A stretch of 64,000 bases of DNA from Bowmanella sp. JS7-9. Lineage in GTDB: Bacteria; Pseudomonadota; Gammaproteobacteria; Enterobacterales; Alteromonadaceae. The stretch is from assembly GCF_004329715.1 (NCBI RefSeq), contig NZ_JXSY01000021.1:1-64000 (forward strand), written 5' to 3'. This document shows positions 1 to 8,835 of this stretch, one piece after another (the first letter of the stretch is position 1; each line of letters opens with the position of its first letter). The notes under the pieces were generated by a model. The model was not told the DNA's origin, searched no databases, and saw nothing but the letters and a program-made list of their open reading frames with translations. The position numbers and the translations under genes are program-made.

Positions 1-5
1 TGTGA

Positions 6-71
6 CCAAAACGTCAGGAACGTTTTGGAACAGCCGTCAGGCTGGCCCGAAGGGCGAGGGCAGGATAGCCC
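6..71. repeat. Four tandem hairpins at the window edge
   Basis: Four perfect stems follow each other with almost no spacing: a 9-bp stem (6-14 with 20-28), a 5-bp CAGCC/GGCTG stem with a GTCA loop (31-44), GCCC-GAA-GGGC (45-55) and GGGC-AGGATA-GCCC (58-71). No convincing protein is encoded over them. Such an arrangement could be a palindromic intergenic repeat of the REP/BIME kind, or the 3' part of a structured RNA cut by the window edge. Its identity is not known to me. Confidence 0.55.
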
Positions 72-228
72 GAGTAACGTGGCCGTACTCTGCATATCAG
101 CGACTCAGCATGATGTGGATGACGGTGATTGCTAGTAAGCGTTATAGAAATTTGCTATTGATAAGCTCTGGAATGAAACACTCCAATTGCGCACTATTAA
201 AATGTTTTGTGCTAATGAGTAATCGTCA

Positions 229-461
229 ATGAATCAACAGTTTTGGGAAATCGTAAATAGATTCATCGTTAAGGCGAATGAAGTGAAGGATGAAACTTCT
301 ATGCCCAAGCAAGTTCTTCAATGCTATATGCCGCCGCTAGATATAACGCACTAAATATCATCCAGAAGTACGATGAAGCTGAAAGGGAAACGCGAATAAA
401 AGAGCATGTAGAAATTTATGAAGAGTTTCTCAGGAGTTCAGTTAAGCATTTCAGTGAATAA
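229..461 (+). pseudogene. DUF3144-like small protein, broken by a frameshift
   Basis: ATG at 229 opens a frame beginning MNQQFWEIVNRFIVKANE, which ends early at a TAA (352-354). A second frame, offset by one base, then reads SSSMLYAAARYNALNI from about 310 and runs to the TAA at 459-461. Joined, the two halves look like one protein of about 77 residues in the DUF3144 family: an N-terminal FW...FI..AN motif, then the LYAAARYNA motif and an acidic/aromatic helix. The span is two bases longer than a multiple of three, so the simplest cause is one lost base near 290-308. Either a true pseudogene or a sequencing error. The function of the family is unknown. The ribosome-binding site is weak. Confidence 0.72.
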
Positions 462-511
462 AGCCGCGTATAACAAAGCAAGTCCAAGGGACGTCATGAG
501 AGGGAAGCATA

Positions 512-790
512 ATGATAACTAGAATAGCGATAGGCATATTTGTGCTGTCATTGCTTAGTGCTTTGGTGGCAAAAACCTATAGTTATGCGGATCTTTCCGT
601 CTATCTTGGGGTACCGGCACTTGTCATGTCTGGTTGGGCGGCGCTCGGTCACCTTGTCACGTTAGATGACGATGCTCTTGGTGAGTGGTCTAATCCAGAT
701 AGAGACATATCCATATGGCGCCACTCTTTAATGGCGCTTATTGTTAAATTTTTGGTGTTCATAGTTGTGGGAATATTGGTTTATGCGTAA
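512..790 (+). CDS. Small predicted inner-membrane protein, unknown
   Basis: A 92-residue protein with three likely membrane segments (about residues 3-20, 30-49 and 72-91) and a short acidic polar stretch (LDDDALGEWSNPDRD) between the second and third. A purine-rich GAGGGAA lies just upstream of the ATG. I do not recognise a family. It is the first of three small membrane-protein genes on the same strand in an AT-rich accessory region, so it may be part of a transferred gene group. That coding is real is inferred from the start signal and hydrophobic pattern only. Confidence 0.5.
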   Translation: MITRIAIGIFVLSLLSALVAKTYSYADLSVYLGVPALVMSGWAALGHLVTLDDDALGEWSNPDRDISIWRHSLMALIVKFLVFIVVGILVYA

Positions 791-814
791 TTACATAACA
801 AGAGACATTTCCAA

Positions 815-1054
815 GTGAGTAGAGCCCTAATCATCATTGGCAGTTTAGTTCTTTTATATGCTATCGCAGCCTTCGCGGTAGACTTCTTGCCGGTTGAGAC
901 ATTTCAATCATCGTCTGACGATATTTACTTAAAGGTCGTGCCTACCTCTGAGAATTCATTCGATTGGGTCCAATTTCGGTTGCCGGCTTTATTTGTTGGG
1001 GCAATATTGGTCGTCGTTGGCAAGTTTATCGGTGGTAAAAAATGTGACATCTAA
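815..1054 (+). CDS. Small predicted membrane protein, unknown
   Basis: A 79-residue product starting at GTG, 24 bases after the previous stop, with an AAGAGA stretch as possible ribosome-binding site. There are hydrophobic segments at about residues 4-21 and 54-72; the roughly 30 residues between them would lie on one side of the membrane, and the C-terminus is basic (GKFIGGKK). No family recognised. The position directly behind another small membrane protein suggests co-transcription. Confidence 0.45.
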   Translation: MSRALIIIGSLVLLYAIAAFAVDFLPVETFQSSSDDIYLKVVPTSENSFDWVQFRLPALFVGAILVVVGKFIGGKKCDI

Positions 1055-1092
1055 CAAGGAGCTGTTGTGGCGCCACAGGGGCTGATTTTTTA

Positions 1093-1126
1093 CTTGATAT
1101 AAATGCGTTTTTCCATTTATATCAGG
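1093..1126. repeat. Inverted repeat with 11-bp perfect arms
   Basis: TGATATAAATG (1095-1105) pairs perfectly with CATTTATATCA (1114-1124) around an 8-base loop; a G-T and a C-G pair can extend it. There is no T-run behind it, so it is not a standard intrinsic terminator. It lies between two small membrane-protein genes and about 35 bases before the next start codon, where an operator or an mRNA-protecting stem would fit. Confidence 0.55.
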
Positions 1127-1158
1127 ACTTTATGGGCAAAAGGATTTGAGGTTTTAGG

Positions 1159-1668
1159 ATGAGATCAACCCACTATCTTGCCATTATGGTGAGGCTATTT
1201 TCAGTTGCGCTGTTCTTAAAGGCGTTCGAAAGGTTTGCCCTCTACCTTGGGGTAATTTGGAACGAAGATACGTTAGGCAGCCCTTTGTTCAATTTCGTGG
1301 ATGTCCTAACAATTATCATATTGACGATTGTTGCCATCTTGTTATGGAGTTTCCCTCTTTCTACCGCTAAGTCGATCCTAACGCCTGAATTGGAGCAACC
1401 GGTAAAACCATTATTGCCAATTACATTTTTGAGTGTGGCCATCGTAGGTATTGCCTTGCTAACGCTTTATTTCGCAATAGCGGATGCTGTTTATTGGGTA
1501 ACAATATGGAACTTGAGTAAGCAAGAGGTAATGAAGCTCGAGCCTTTTTATTTTGAATCGCAAGACATTGCAGCCATATGGGCTACTACGGTGCAGTTCG
1601 GTATGTCGGTAATATTGTTGTTACGTCCAAAGACAATTGCTTCAACATTATTGCGAATTGCACGTTAA
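1159..1668 (+). CDS. Predicted multi-pass membrane protein, unknown
   Basis: A 169-residue protein with about four membrane segments (roughly residues 8-30, 44-66, 86-112 and 138-158). GAGG lies about 10 bases before the ATG. The soluble parts are short and no catalytic motif is visible. No family recognised. It ends the AT-rich accessory cluster and is followed by an intrinsic terminator. Confidence 0.55.
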   Translation: MRSTHYLAIMVRLFSVALFLKAFERFALYLGVIWNEDTLGSPLFNFVDVLTIIILTIVAILLWSFPLSTAKSILTPELEQPVKPLLPITFLSVAIVGIALLTLYFAIADAVYWVTIWNLSKQEVMKLEPFYFESQDIAAIWATTVQFGMSVILLLRPKTIASTLLRIAR

Positions 1669-1682
1669 AGGCATGTACTTGG

Positions 1683-1705
1683 AGGTCGCTTAGGCGGCCT
1701 TTTTT
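1683..1705 (+). terminator. Intrinsic terminator
   Basis: Stem AGGTCGC/GCGGCCT (seven pairs including one G-T) with a TTAG loop, followed by five T. It closes the small membrane-protein cluster. Confidence 0.8.
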
Positions 1706-1856
1706 ATTGGTTAAATATCCAACTAAAAGTTAGCGGAATTGGCTAATTAGCAAATCAAACCAAGCATTGGCAATATTTAAGTTATTGAAATATATGCAAT
1801 AAATAGTTGGCCGAGTTATTGCTGTAGGTAGTGGTCCCTCTTAAAGGAAATTCATT

Positions 1857-2855
1857 ATGTACAGCGAAGAAGATCTAGATAATGCCGTTCAGCAGGGGAT
1901 CCTGCGTCAGGATGATGTGAATGCACTGCGTCAACACCGCAGCCAAACTACCCTGCAGGCAACCGCCGATCAGGAAAGTTTCCGGCTGCTCACCGGTTTC
2001 AATGACATCTTTGTCAGTATCGCCGGCGCACTGTTTTTTGTGTCGTTGTTTGTATTAGGTGCCAATTACGATAAGGCGCTTGCCACGATTTTAACCGCAG
2101 CAGCTGCCTGGCTATTTGCTGAAATCTTTGTACGTAAACAACGTATGGCCTTACCGGCGATTTTGTCGCTGGTGTTTTTTGTCGCATCCGCATTCGCACT
2201 ACCGCTGGCCTTTTTTGTTACCCCGACAACAACCGTCCTGCTGATGTGTGCCTTATTCTCGACCATTGCGGCCTATGTGCACTGGCAACGTTTCCGCGTA
2301 CCGATCACCGTAGCAGCCTCAACGGTAGGTATTCTGACTGCCACCGTTGGCATCATCATTAATCGTTTTCCTGGTCTGATTGAGCACAAATTAACGATTT
2401 TGTTCATCGCAGGTATTTTGGTTTTCCTGTTCGCCATGTATTGGGACTCGCGGGATTTAGCCAGACGCAAACGTTCGTCGGATGTGGCGTTCTGGTTGCA
2501 TTTACTTGCCGCCCCACTGATTGTGCATCCGGTGTTTCAGCAGTTCGCGCCGTTGGGTGGTGCGCAGGATGTCAATACTGCCATTCTGGTGTCGCTGGTT
2601 TATCTGATATTGGCGGTGATTTCGATCATTATTGACCGTCGTGCAATCATGGTGTCAGCATTGATATATGTGTTGTATACCTTTGGCCATTTGATGCAAA
2701 GCTGGTCCGTAGGCTACGGCCTCGCATTGGCGGGATTTATCATCAGTTCAAGCTTACTGGTTTTGTCTGCCTATTGGTCGCCATTACGCGCCATTCTGGT
2801 CAGCCACCTGCCAGCCAATATGCAGCGTAATTTACCGGTGACACTGGTACGCTAA
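1857..2855 (+). CDS. Multi-pass membrane protein, unknown
   Basis: A 332-residue protein. The N-terminal 35 residues form a soluble acidic segment (MYSEEDLDNAVQQGIL), followed by a conserved-looking FRLLTGFNDIFVSIAG motif and then about nine to ten membrane helices. This resembles uncharacterised membrane proteins with a DUF2157-like N-terminus; I cannot assign a transport or enzyme role. AAAGGA precedes the ATG at good spacing. The stop codon overlaps that of the convergent diguanylate cyclase gene by four bases, so no terminator separates them. Confidence 0.7.
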   Translation: MYSEEDLDNAVQQGILRQDDVNALRQHRSQTTLQATADQESFRLLTGFNDIFVSIAGALFFVSLFVLGANYDKALATILTAAAAWLFAEIFVRKQRMALPAILSLVFFVASAFALPLAFFVTPTTTVLLMCALFSTIAAYVHWQRFRVPITVAASTVGILTATVGIIINRFPGLIEHKLTILFIAGILVFLFAMYWDSRDLARRKRSSDVAFWLHLLAAPLIVHPVFQQFAPLGGAQDVNTAILVSLVYLILAVISIIIDRRAIMVSALIYVLYTFGHLMQSWSVGYGLALAGFIISSSLLVLSAYWSPLRAILVSHLPANMQRNLPVTLVR

Positions 2856-3808
2856 TTCTCAATCCGGGCTGAACAGACTTTGTTCCGTCCGGATTCTTTC
2901 GCTTCGTACAAAGCGCAATCTGCCCGATTAATCAGTTCTGACAACGTATCTCCAGAGTCCAGTTGCGTGATACCAATACTGACAGTGCAATTGATTGGCG
3001 GCTCGAGACTTAATGCACCTTCATTAATCTTTTGGCGGATCTCATCGCACAGGGTAAAACACTGGTCGATGTCCGTATCGTGAAAATACAATACAAACTC
3101 TTCACCTCCCCAGCGTCCGACAATGTCAGAACTGCGTCTTTCACTGAGTAAAAATCGTCCCAATGCTTTAAGTAGGTCATCGCCGCGATTATGTCCGTGG
3201 GTGTCATTAACGCTTTTGAAGTGATCAATGTCCAATAAGGCACAGCAGGCCAGCGATTTGTGGCGGGTTGCCAGTCGGCATTCCATTTCCAGTACCGACT
3301 GGACATAACGGCGGTTCTTCAGACCTGTCAGCGTGTCATGCAGGCCTTCGTTACGCAATTTGCGCATAATCGCCGCTTGTTCATGAATGCTTTGGTTTAA
3401 TTGCATGATCTTGCTGGTGACGCCGTGTAAGCGCGTATCGAATTGCAGCAAAATCGCATCGGGACGCCGTGAGTCAGGATTACTCCTGATACTGCTGATG
3501 ACTGCGGTGTAGATGTCGTTTGTGCGTGCGTGAACGAGTTTGCACGGTATCGCAGCAGTACTGGCGAGAACACGGCTATACAAGGTCTGCAGAGTCTGTT
3601 TCTGGTTAGACAGCATAAAAACATCCGCCAGATGAGTGACTGGCCCGCCAACTAGCGCTTGCGCCTTATTGTTGATGTTTAGTACTTGCCCATCCGGCGA
3701 TAACAGAATGACCGGTGACTGCAGCGCTTTAATAATGTGCTCAGCAGACAGTGCCATTGTGGTTGCGGTGTCAGAGCTCTGATACGTCGAAATATTCGAT
3801 GACGTCAT
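2852..3808 (-). CDS. PAS-GGDEF diguanylate cyclase
   Basis: Makes the second messenger cyclic di-GMP from two GTP. The 318-residue protein has a PAS-like sensor (about 20-125), a short coiled linker (130-152) and a C-terminal GGDEF domain. The active-site loop is intact (GGEEF, 234-238), as are the metal-binding stretch LDIDHFK (192-198) and an inhibitory I-site RSSD (225-228) exactly five residues before the loop, so it should be active and product-inhibited. There are no membrane segments. The start overlaps the preceding MetOD1 gene by 38 bases; a start at the internal Met-18 (position 3757) would remove the overlap. Coupled translation suggests the two proteins act as a sensor/output pair. 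Confidence 0.93.
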   Translation of the reverse strand: MTSSNISTYQSSDTATTMALSAEHIIKALQSPVILLSPDGQVLNINNKAQALVGGPVTHLADVFMLSNQKQTLQTLYSRVLASTAAIPCKLVHARTNDIYTAVISSIRSNPDSRRPDAILLQFDTRLHGVTSKIMQLNQSIHEQAAIMRKLRNEGLHDTLTGLKNRRYVQSVLEMECRLATRHKSLACCALLDIDHFKSVNDTHGHNRGDDLLKALGRFLLSERRSSDIVGRWGGEEFVLYFHDTDIDQCFTLCDEIRQKINEGALSLEPPINCTVSIGITQLDSGDTLSELINRADCALYEAKESGRNKVCSARIEN

Positions 3809-4316
3809 CGCTGCGTTCCTGGTGGCTGTCTAAATGCACGATAACGTGGCAATGGCCATCACCTCGGGCAATGGTTTTGCTGAGTTCTACAGCGGCGTAT
3901 CCTTGTGAGTCAGCACTAATACGGCCAAACACATTAGACGTCATGGCACACAGTGTGGTTTGGCCTACTACTCGTTCTGAGAAGGGACAACGGGTATTTT
4001 TCAGTTCAATACGGGTTGGTTTGATATCGTGAATATAAAATTCCCCGCCGATGCGCCTTTTGAGATCAATAAGGATGGCAGCGAGGGTATCCACATCAAA
4101 TTTTTGCATACCCAGTGCATGGCGATACATGCCTTCAAAGTAGCGACCAATTTTGTCAGCCACCAGTGAAATAAGGCCATGGGATTCCTGTTCGCCGACC
4201 ACATCATTGAGTGTTTCGTTTAACTCAATAAGAATCTCAAGATAAAATTTGGCGGGGTCTACGGATAGTTCTAACGCTTGTATTTTATGGTCTGTCTGAA
4301 CAGCTGCAGCCTGCAT
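3771..4316 (-). CDS. MetOD1-type (methanogen output domain 1) sensor protein
   Basis: A 181-residue soluble protein. The C-terminal half carries the signature I associate with the MetOD1 domain: NTRCPF (C110), a second cysteine in TLCAMTSN (C123), the GYAAVEL stretch, and IARGDGHC (C156). These cysteines could bind a ligand or metal; this is inference. The N-terminal half is helical. The gene is directly upstream of and overlaps the diguanylate cyclase gene, suggesting it passes a signal to cyclic di-GMP synthesis. No enzyme activity is visible. Confidence 0.7.
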   Translation of the reverse strand: MQAAAVQTDHKIQALELSVDPAKFYLEILIELNETLNDVVGEQESHGLISLVADKIGRYFEGMYRHALGMQKFDVDTLAAILIDLKRRIGGEFYIHDIKPTRIELKNTRCPFSERVVGQTTLCAMTSNVFGRISADSQGYAAVELSKTIARGDGHCHVIVHLDSHQERSDDVIEYFDVSEL

Positions 4317-4412
4317 GTTGGTGATTCCAATTCAATGTTAGTATGGGTTTAGTGTCTGGTCGGATTTTCGTCAAGCCAGTGGCGGTTAAAACCGCATAAA
4401 TATGGAGTTCAA

Positions 4413-5462
4413 ATGCAATATCGTCAGTTAGGCAGTTCGTCGTTGAATGTCTCAGCAGTGTGTCTTGGGTCGATGACCTGGGGTAAGCAAAATACTCAGC
4501 AAGAGGCAGAACAACAGATAGCTATAGCCGCCGATGCAGGTATTAACTTTATCGACACGGCTGAGATGTATGCCGTGCCTCCGTCTGAGGACACCTATGG
4601 TGCCACCGAGTCGATTATTGGCAACTGGTTGGCTAAGCAACCAGAGGCGCGAGATAAATGGATAATTGCCTCAAAAATTGCAGGGCCAGGCATTAGCTGG
4701 ATCCGGGATGGCGGTAAAATGAGTGCGCAAACTTTCCAACAGGCACTGGACGGTTCGTTAAAACGCCTGCAAACCGATTACATTGACCTTTACCAATTGC
4801 ATTGGCCGAACAGACCACACCCACACTTTGCGCGTCACTGGCCCCACAGCGGTCTTTTAAGCGACACAAACAACTATGACACTGATGATATGCTAGCCAT
4901 ACTCGAAGCAGCTCAGCAAGCCATACAGGCTGGTAAAATTCGCTATCTGGGTCTTTCCAATGAGACGCCCTGGGGCATCAGCCAGTATTTGCGTCTGGCG
5001 GCGGCACATCAGCTGCCACGAATTGTATCGCTGCAAAATGAATATAATTTGTTGCACCATAAGGATTGCCCTTATGTGCTGGAGCAATGCCTGGCAGAAA
5101 ACATCGGCTATCTGGCCTGGTCGCCACTGGCAGGTGGCGCGCTCACTGGTAAGTATTTGGGGGGCGCTCGTCCGCCTAATTCGCGCTGGACGCTGGTACA
5201 GCGCAATGGACTGTTTAGGGACACGCCACAATCACAGGCTGCCATCGCGGGTTACGCGGAATTAGCAAATGCATTTAATATCACCCCAGCGCAATTGGCG
5301 TTGGCCTGGGTCAATCAACAGGTCGGGGTCGCTTCCACAATTATCGGCGCGACGAGCGATGCCCAGCTGGCAGAGAATATTGCCGCATTTGCGCTGGAAT
5401 TTAGTGATCGACAACGGGAAGAAATTGCCACCGTAATGCAGGCGCACCCGATGGCATTTTGA
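4413..5462 (+). CDS. tas: Aldo/keto reductase, Tas family
   Basis: A 349-residue NADP(H)-dependent reductase with a TIM-barrel fold, close in length and sequence to E. coli Tas. The catalytic tetrad is visible: D48 and Y53 (FIDTAEMY), K88 (IIASK) and H130 (YQLHW). The cofactor-binding region near the end reads STIIGATS. Its natural substrate is not known; Tas can complement tyrosine prototrophy in E. coli. The start has a GGAG upstream of the ATG. The gene abuts the convergent coiled-coil gene with no base between the two stop codons. Confidence 0.88.
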   Translation: MQYRQLGSSSLNVSAVCLGSMTWGKQNTQQEAEQQIAIAADAGINFIDTAEMYAVPPSEDTYGATESIIGNWLAKQPEARDKWIIASKIAGPGISWIRDGGKMSAQTFQQALDGSLKRLQTDYIDLYQLHWPNRPHPHFARHWPHSGLLSDTNNYDTDDMLAILEAAQQAIQAGKIRYLGLSNETPWGISQYLRLAAAHQLPRIVSLQNEYNLLHHKDCPYVLEQCLAENIGYLAWSPLAGGALTGKYLGGARPPNSRWTLVQRNGLFRDTPQSQAAIAGYAELANAFNITPAQLALAWVNQQVGVASTIIGATSDAQLAENIAAFALEFSDRQREEIATVMQAHPMAF

Positions 5463-6239
5463 TTAGCTGGTAGGGCCTTGAATTAACTTCTGCAAGTTAG
5501 TGATTTTATTTTCAAGTTCGGTAACCCGGCGCATTAGCGCAGCGTTGTTCATATTCAGGCTATCCATATTGGCCGCTTTGGCATCTACATCTTTGAGTTT
5601 GCCTTCCAGCGTTTTGACGTCTTTAGCCAGACGCTGCAGCGAATCCAGCATGGCATCCTGATTCAGTTGCAACACAGATTGAACTTCGGTTGCCGTTGCG
5701 ACAGCGGATTTTTGCTTATCAAGCTCCGATTGTAATGCGCTTGAGCTGCTGGTGAGCTGCTTCTTATTGGCCGTGACTTGCTTATCTAGCGCGCTCAACT
5801 GGGTTTTGTTTGCTTCAATATCAGCCTGGTTACGACGCCATGCGGACGCCCATAATTTATCCATTTGCTCCCACAACTGATCGGCCTTTTCACCCAGTTC
5901 TTTAACCTTTACCTGCAACGCGACGGTCGACTCGCCCATTTCCTCACCGGTGGCGGACAAACGGCTTTCCAGGTCACTGATACGTGCCTGATAGGCGGCC
6001 AGTTGCTGCTGTTGTAACTGACCAAGGTGATATAACCAACCGGCGCCGGCACCTGCACCAATGGCTAATAACAGTGCCAGCCATGCTAGGCCATTACGCT
6101 GTTTTGCAACCGGCTTGATTTCTACTTCTGCTGGCGCGCTTTTTTGCTTGGACGGTTGCCGTTGACGCAAATATGCCTCGCGATCTTCCTCATCGAGTAC
6201 GAGCTTGGGAACGTCCTGGTCAAAATTGTCGGCTGGCAT
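5463..6239 (-). CDS. Single-pass membrane protein with long coiled coil
   Basis: Starting at the ATG at 6239, which has GGAG seven bases upstream, the product is 258 residues: an acidic N-terminal tail, one membrane helix (about 51-72: WLALLLAIGAGAGAGWLYHL) and a long Gln/Lys/Glu-rich coiled coil to the end. A longer frame to 6350 would run through the fusA terminator and is rejected. Role unknown; such proteins are often scaffolds or cell-envelope spacers, but no motif proves it. It lies behind the fusA terminator, so it probably has its own promoter or relies on read-through. Confidence 0.72.
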   Translation of the reverse strand: MPADNFDQDVPKLVLDEEDREAYLRQRQPSKQKSAPAEVEIKPVAKQRNGLAWLALLLAIGAGAGAGWLYHLGQLQQQQLAAYQARISDLESRLSATGEEMGESTVALQVKVKELGEKADQLWEQMDKLWASAWRRNQADIEANKTQLSALDKQVTANKKQLTSSSSALQSELDKQKSAVATATEVQSVLQLNQDAMLDSLQRLAKDVKTLEGKLKDVDAKAANMDSLNMNNAALMRRVTELENKITNLQKLIQGPTS

Positions 6240-6336
6240 ACTGCTCCAGTTAGGGTTGGCTTTGCGTGACAAGCAGTTTACGGATAATTCGGCAATATGT
6301 GAATAATGTGTGATGAATTGCTGGGCAACCGGTAAT

Positions 6337-6364
6337 AAAAAACCCGCCATTCGGCGGGTTTTTT
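6337..6364 (-). terminator. Intrinsic terminator of the EF-G gene
   Basis: AACCCGCC/GGCGGGTT, eight perfect pairs around a four-base loop, with T-runs on both strands. It lies 15 bases after the EF-G stop codon. Confidence 0.9.
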
Positions 6365-6378
6365 GCGATTAGCCCAAC

Positions 6379-8463
6379 TTATTTGTTGGCTTTACGCTCT
6401 TTGGCTTCAGCGATTACGGCTTCAGCTACGTTGTTTGGACATGCAGTGTAGTGTGAGAACTCCATAGAGAACTGACCACGACCAGATGTCATAGTACGCA
6501 GGTGGCCGATATAGCCGAACATTTCAGACAGAGGAACGTCAGCTTTGATACGTACGCCAGTTACGCCCGCTTCTTGATCTTTGATCATGCCACGACGACG
6601 GTTCAGGTCACCGATAACATCACCAACGTGATCTTCTGGGGTGAACACGTCAACTTTCATGATTGGCTCCAGCAGCTGAGGTGCAGCTTTTGGAATCGAT
6701 TGACGGAATGCACCTTTAGCAGCGATTTCGAACGCGATAGCTGATGAGTCAACTGCGTGGTAAGCACCATCGTACAGTTCTACTTCAACGTCCAGTACCG
6801 GGAAGCCAGCCAGAACGCCCTGGTTCATCATACCTGCGAAACCTTTTTCGATCGCTGGATAGAATTCTTTAGGTACGTTACCGCCAACTACGGTTGACTT
6901 GAAAGTAAAGCCAGAACCTGGCTCACCAGGACGGATGCGGTAGTCGATCTTACCGTACTGACCAGAACCACCAGACTGCTTCTTGTGCGTGTAGCTGTCT
7001 TCAACGGCTTTGGTGATAGTTTCACGGTAAGCAACCTGTGGTTTACCTACAATCAGCTCAACGCCGTAAGTACGCTTCAGGATGTCTACTTTGATATCCA
7101 GGTGCAATTCACCCATACCTTTAAGGATGGTTTCACCAGAATCTTCGTCAGTTTCAACACGGAAAGATGGATCTTCTGCAACCAGTTTACCGATAGCGAT
7201 ACCCATCTTCTCAGAGCCGCCTTTATCTTTAGGGGCAACTGCGATTGAGATTACTGGCTCTGGGAACACCATGGCTTCCAGTGTACATTCGTGCTTAGGA
7301 TCACACAGGGTGTGACCAGTCTGAACGTTCTTCATACCCACGATAGCGATGATGTCACCGGCTTGGGCAGATTCCAGCTCGTTACGCTCGTTTGCCTGCA
7401 TTTCAACCATGCGGCCAACACGCTCAGTTTTACCGGTTGCAGAGTTCAGGATGGTGTCACCCTTCTTCAGCTTACCAGAGTAAATACGCAGGAAAGTCAG
7501 GGCACCGAAACGGTCATCCATGATCTTGAACGCTAACGCGCGGAATGGCTCGTCAGCAGATACGATAGCGAACTTACCAGTTTCGTTACCTTCTTCGTCA
7601 GTCAGAGGCTGTGGATCAACTTCTGTTGGGTCTGGCAGGTAATCAACAACCGCGTCCAGAACCAGCTGAACACCTTTGTTTTTAAATGCGGAACCACAGA
7701 AAGTTGGGAAGAATGACAGGTCACGGGTACCTTTACGGATACAGCGTTTGATATCTTCAACAGAAATCTCTTCGCCTTCCATATAAGCCATCATCAGGTC
7801 GTCGTCCTGCTCAACGGCAGTCTCAACCATCATCTGATGATATTCTTCAACTTTCTCAACCATGTCGGCTGGAACTTCTTTGATCTCGTAGTTTTCTGGC
7901 AGACCAGTGTCATCCCACACATAGGCTTGCTTGTTCAGTACGTCTACAACACCTACGAAGTTTTCTTCAACACCGATAGGCAGAGTCATAACCAGAGGGT
8001 TTGCACCCAATACTTTTTTGACCTGCTCAACAACACGGTAGAAATCTGCACCGATACGGTCCAGTTTGTTTACGAAGATAACACGCGCAACTTCAGAGTC
8101 GTTCGCATAGCGCCAGTTAGTTTCTGACTGTGGTTCAACACCGCCAGAACCACAGAATACGCCGATACCGCCATCCAGAACTTTCAGTGAACGATAAACT
8201 TCAACAGTGAAGTCAACGTGTCCTGGGGTGTCGATAACGTTCAGACGGTGACCGTTCCACTCACAGGTAACAGCAGCTGACTGGATGGTAATACCACGCT
8301 CAGCTTCCTGTTCCATAAAGTCAGTTGTTGACTCGCCGTCATGTACTTCACCGGTTTTATGGATTTTACCGGTCAGTTTCAGAATACGTTCTGTAGTGGT
8401 AGTTTTACCCGCGTCTACGTGGGCGAAAATACCGATATTTCTGTATTTTGATAAATCAGCCAT
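6379..8463 (-). CDS. fusA: Elongation factor G, second paralogue (EF-G2)
   Basis: Translocation GTPase that moves tRNAs and mRNA on the ribosome, or splits ribosomes during recycling. It has 694 residues, full length. The G-domain P-loop is AHVDAGKT (14-21), followed by switch II DTPGHVD and NKLD; domains II to V follow. It stands alone, without rpsL, rpsG or tuf, unlike the fusA of the str operon. Its N-terminus ([20 protein letters not shown]) matches the second EF-G found in marine gammaproteobacteria, so it is probably the fusA2 copy. Division of labour between the copies is inference. An inverted repeat lies 118 bases upstream. Confidence 0.93.
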   Translation of the reverse strand: MADLSKYRNIGIFAHVDAGKTTTTERILKLTGKIHKTGEVHDGESTTDFMEQEAERGITIQSAAVTCEWNGHRLNVIDTPGHVDFTVEVYRSLKVLDGGIGVFCGSGGVEPQSETNWRYANDSEVARVIFVNKLDRIGADFYRVVEQVKKVLGANPLVMTLPIGVEENFVGVVDVLNKQAYVWDDTGLPENYEIKEVPADMVEKVEEYHQMMVETAVEQDDDLMMAYMEGEEISVEDIKRCIRKGTRDLSFFPTFCGSAFKNKGVQLVLDAVVDYLPDPTEVDPQPLTDEEGNETGKFAIVSADEPFRALAFKIMDDRFGALTFLRIYSGKLKKGDTILNSATGKTERVGRMVEMQANERNELESAQAGDIIAIVGMKNVQTGHTLCDPKHECTLEAMVFPEPVISIAVAPKDKGGSEKMGIAIGKLVAEDPSFRVETDEDSGETILKGMGELHLDIKVDILKRTYGVELIVGKPQVAYRETITKAVEDSYTHKKQSGGSGQYGKIDYRIRPGEPGSGFTFKSTVVGGNVPKEFYPAIEKGFAGMMNQGVLAGFPVLDVEVELYDGAYHAVDSSAIAFEIAAKGAFRQSIPKAAPQLLEPIMKVDVFTPEDHVGDVIGDLNRRRGMIKDQEAGVTGVRIKADVPLSEMFGYIGHLRTMTSGRGQFSMEFSHYTACPNNVAEAVIAEAKERKANK

Positions 8464-8835
8464 TGCTTCACTTCATCGTTAAGGGAAAAAATTCGCGCGG
8501 AAGTATACAGGAATTCAGCACTAAAAACTCCTTTTTATTGGTGTTTATTTGTGCAAAAAACGCTTTTTTCACGCATTGGATGATCAGAATATAGCGATCT
8601 GATCATAAGAACCTGTTATTCGGTATGTTGGGCGGAACCGCAAAACCGTCAAAATGAATCCGAACGGTCGCTATTTTACACGAAGCCACCGGGCTTTGCG
8701 CAACATCATATTTTATCAATCATAACAATGGGTTTATTCGATTTTACTTAATTAGCCAATTAGCTATCCTGAATCAAAGTAAATGACGACAGCGCATGTA
8801 GCATGTAAGCGCACTCATCAATTAAGGAGAGGTAA
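8464..8835. other. Divergent intergenic region between EF-G2 and dps
   Basis: 372 bases without a supported gene. It must hold the promoters for EF-G2 (minus) and dps (plus). An 8-bp inverted repeat lies at 8581-8605. The part before dps is AT-rich (8700-8765). I could not place an OxyR or Fur box with confidence. Confidence 0.6.
8581..8605. promoter_or_regulatory. Palindromic operator-like site upstream of EF-G2
   Basis: TGATCAGA (8581-8588) and TCTGATCA (8598-8605) are perfect inverted copies around a 9-base spacer. There is no T-run behind either arm, so a protein-binding site is more likely than a terminator. The cognate regulator is unknown. Confidence 0.45.

Noticed and set aside
2-232. 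76-codon open frame at the left edge
   Set aside because: It runs through the four hairpins, has no ribosome-binding site and a composition unlike a protein.
460-1180. Integron cassette array (repeated TAACAA near gene ends)
   Set aside because: TAACAA occurs after three of the short genes, but no matching GTTRRRY ends or attC-like palindromes were found, and there is no integrase.
5463-6350. Longer N-terminus for the coiled-coil membrane protein
   Set aside because: It would begin within the EF-G terminator; the ATG at 6239 has a good GGAG.
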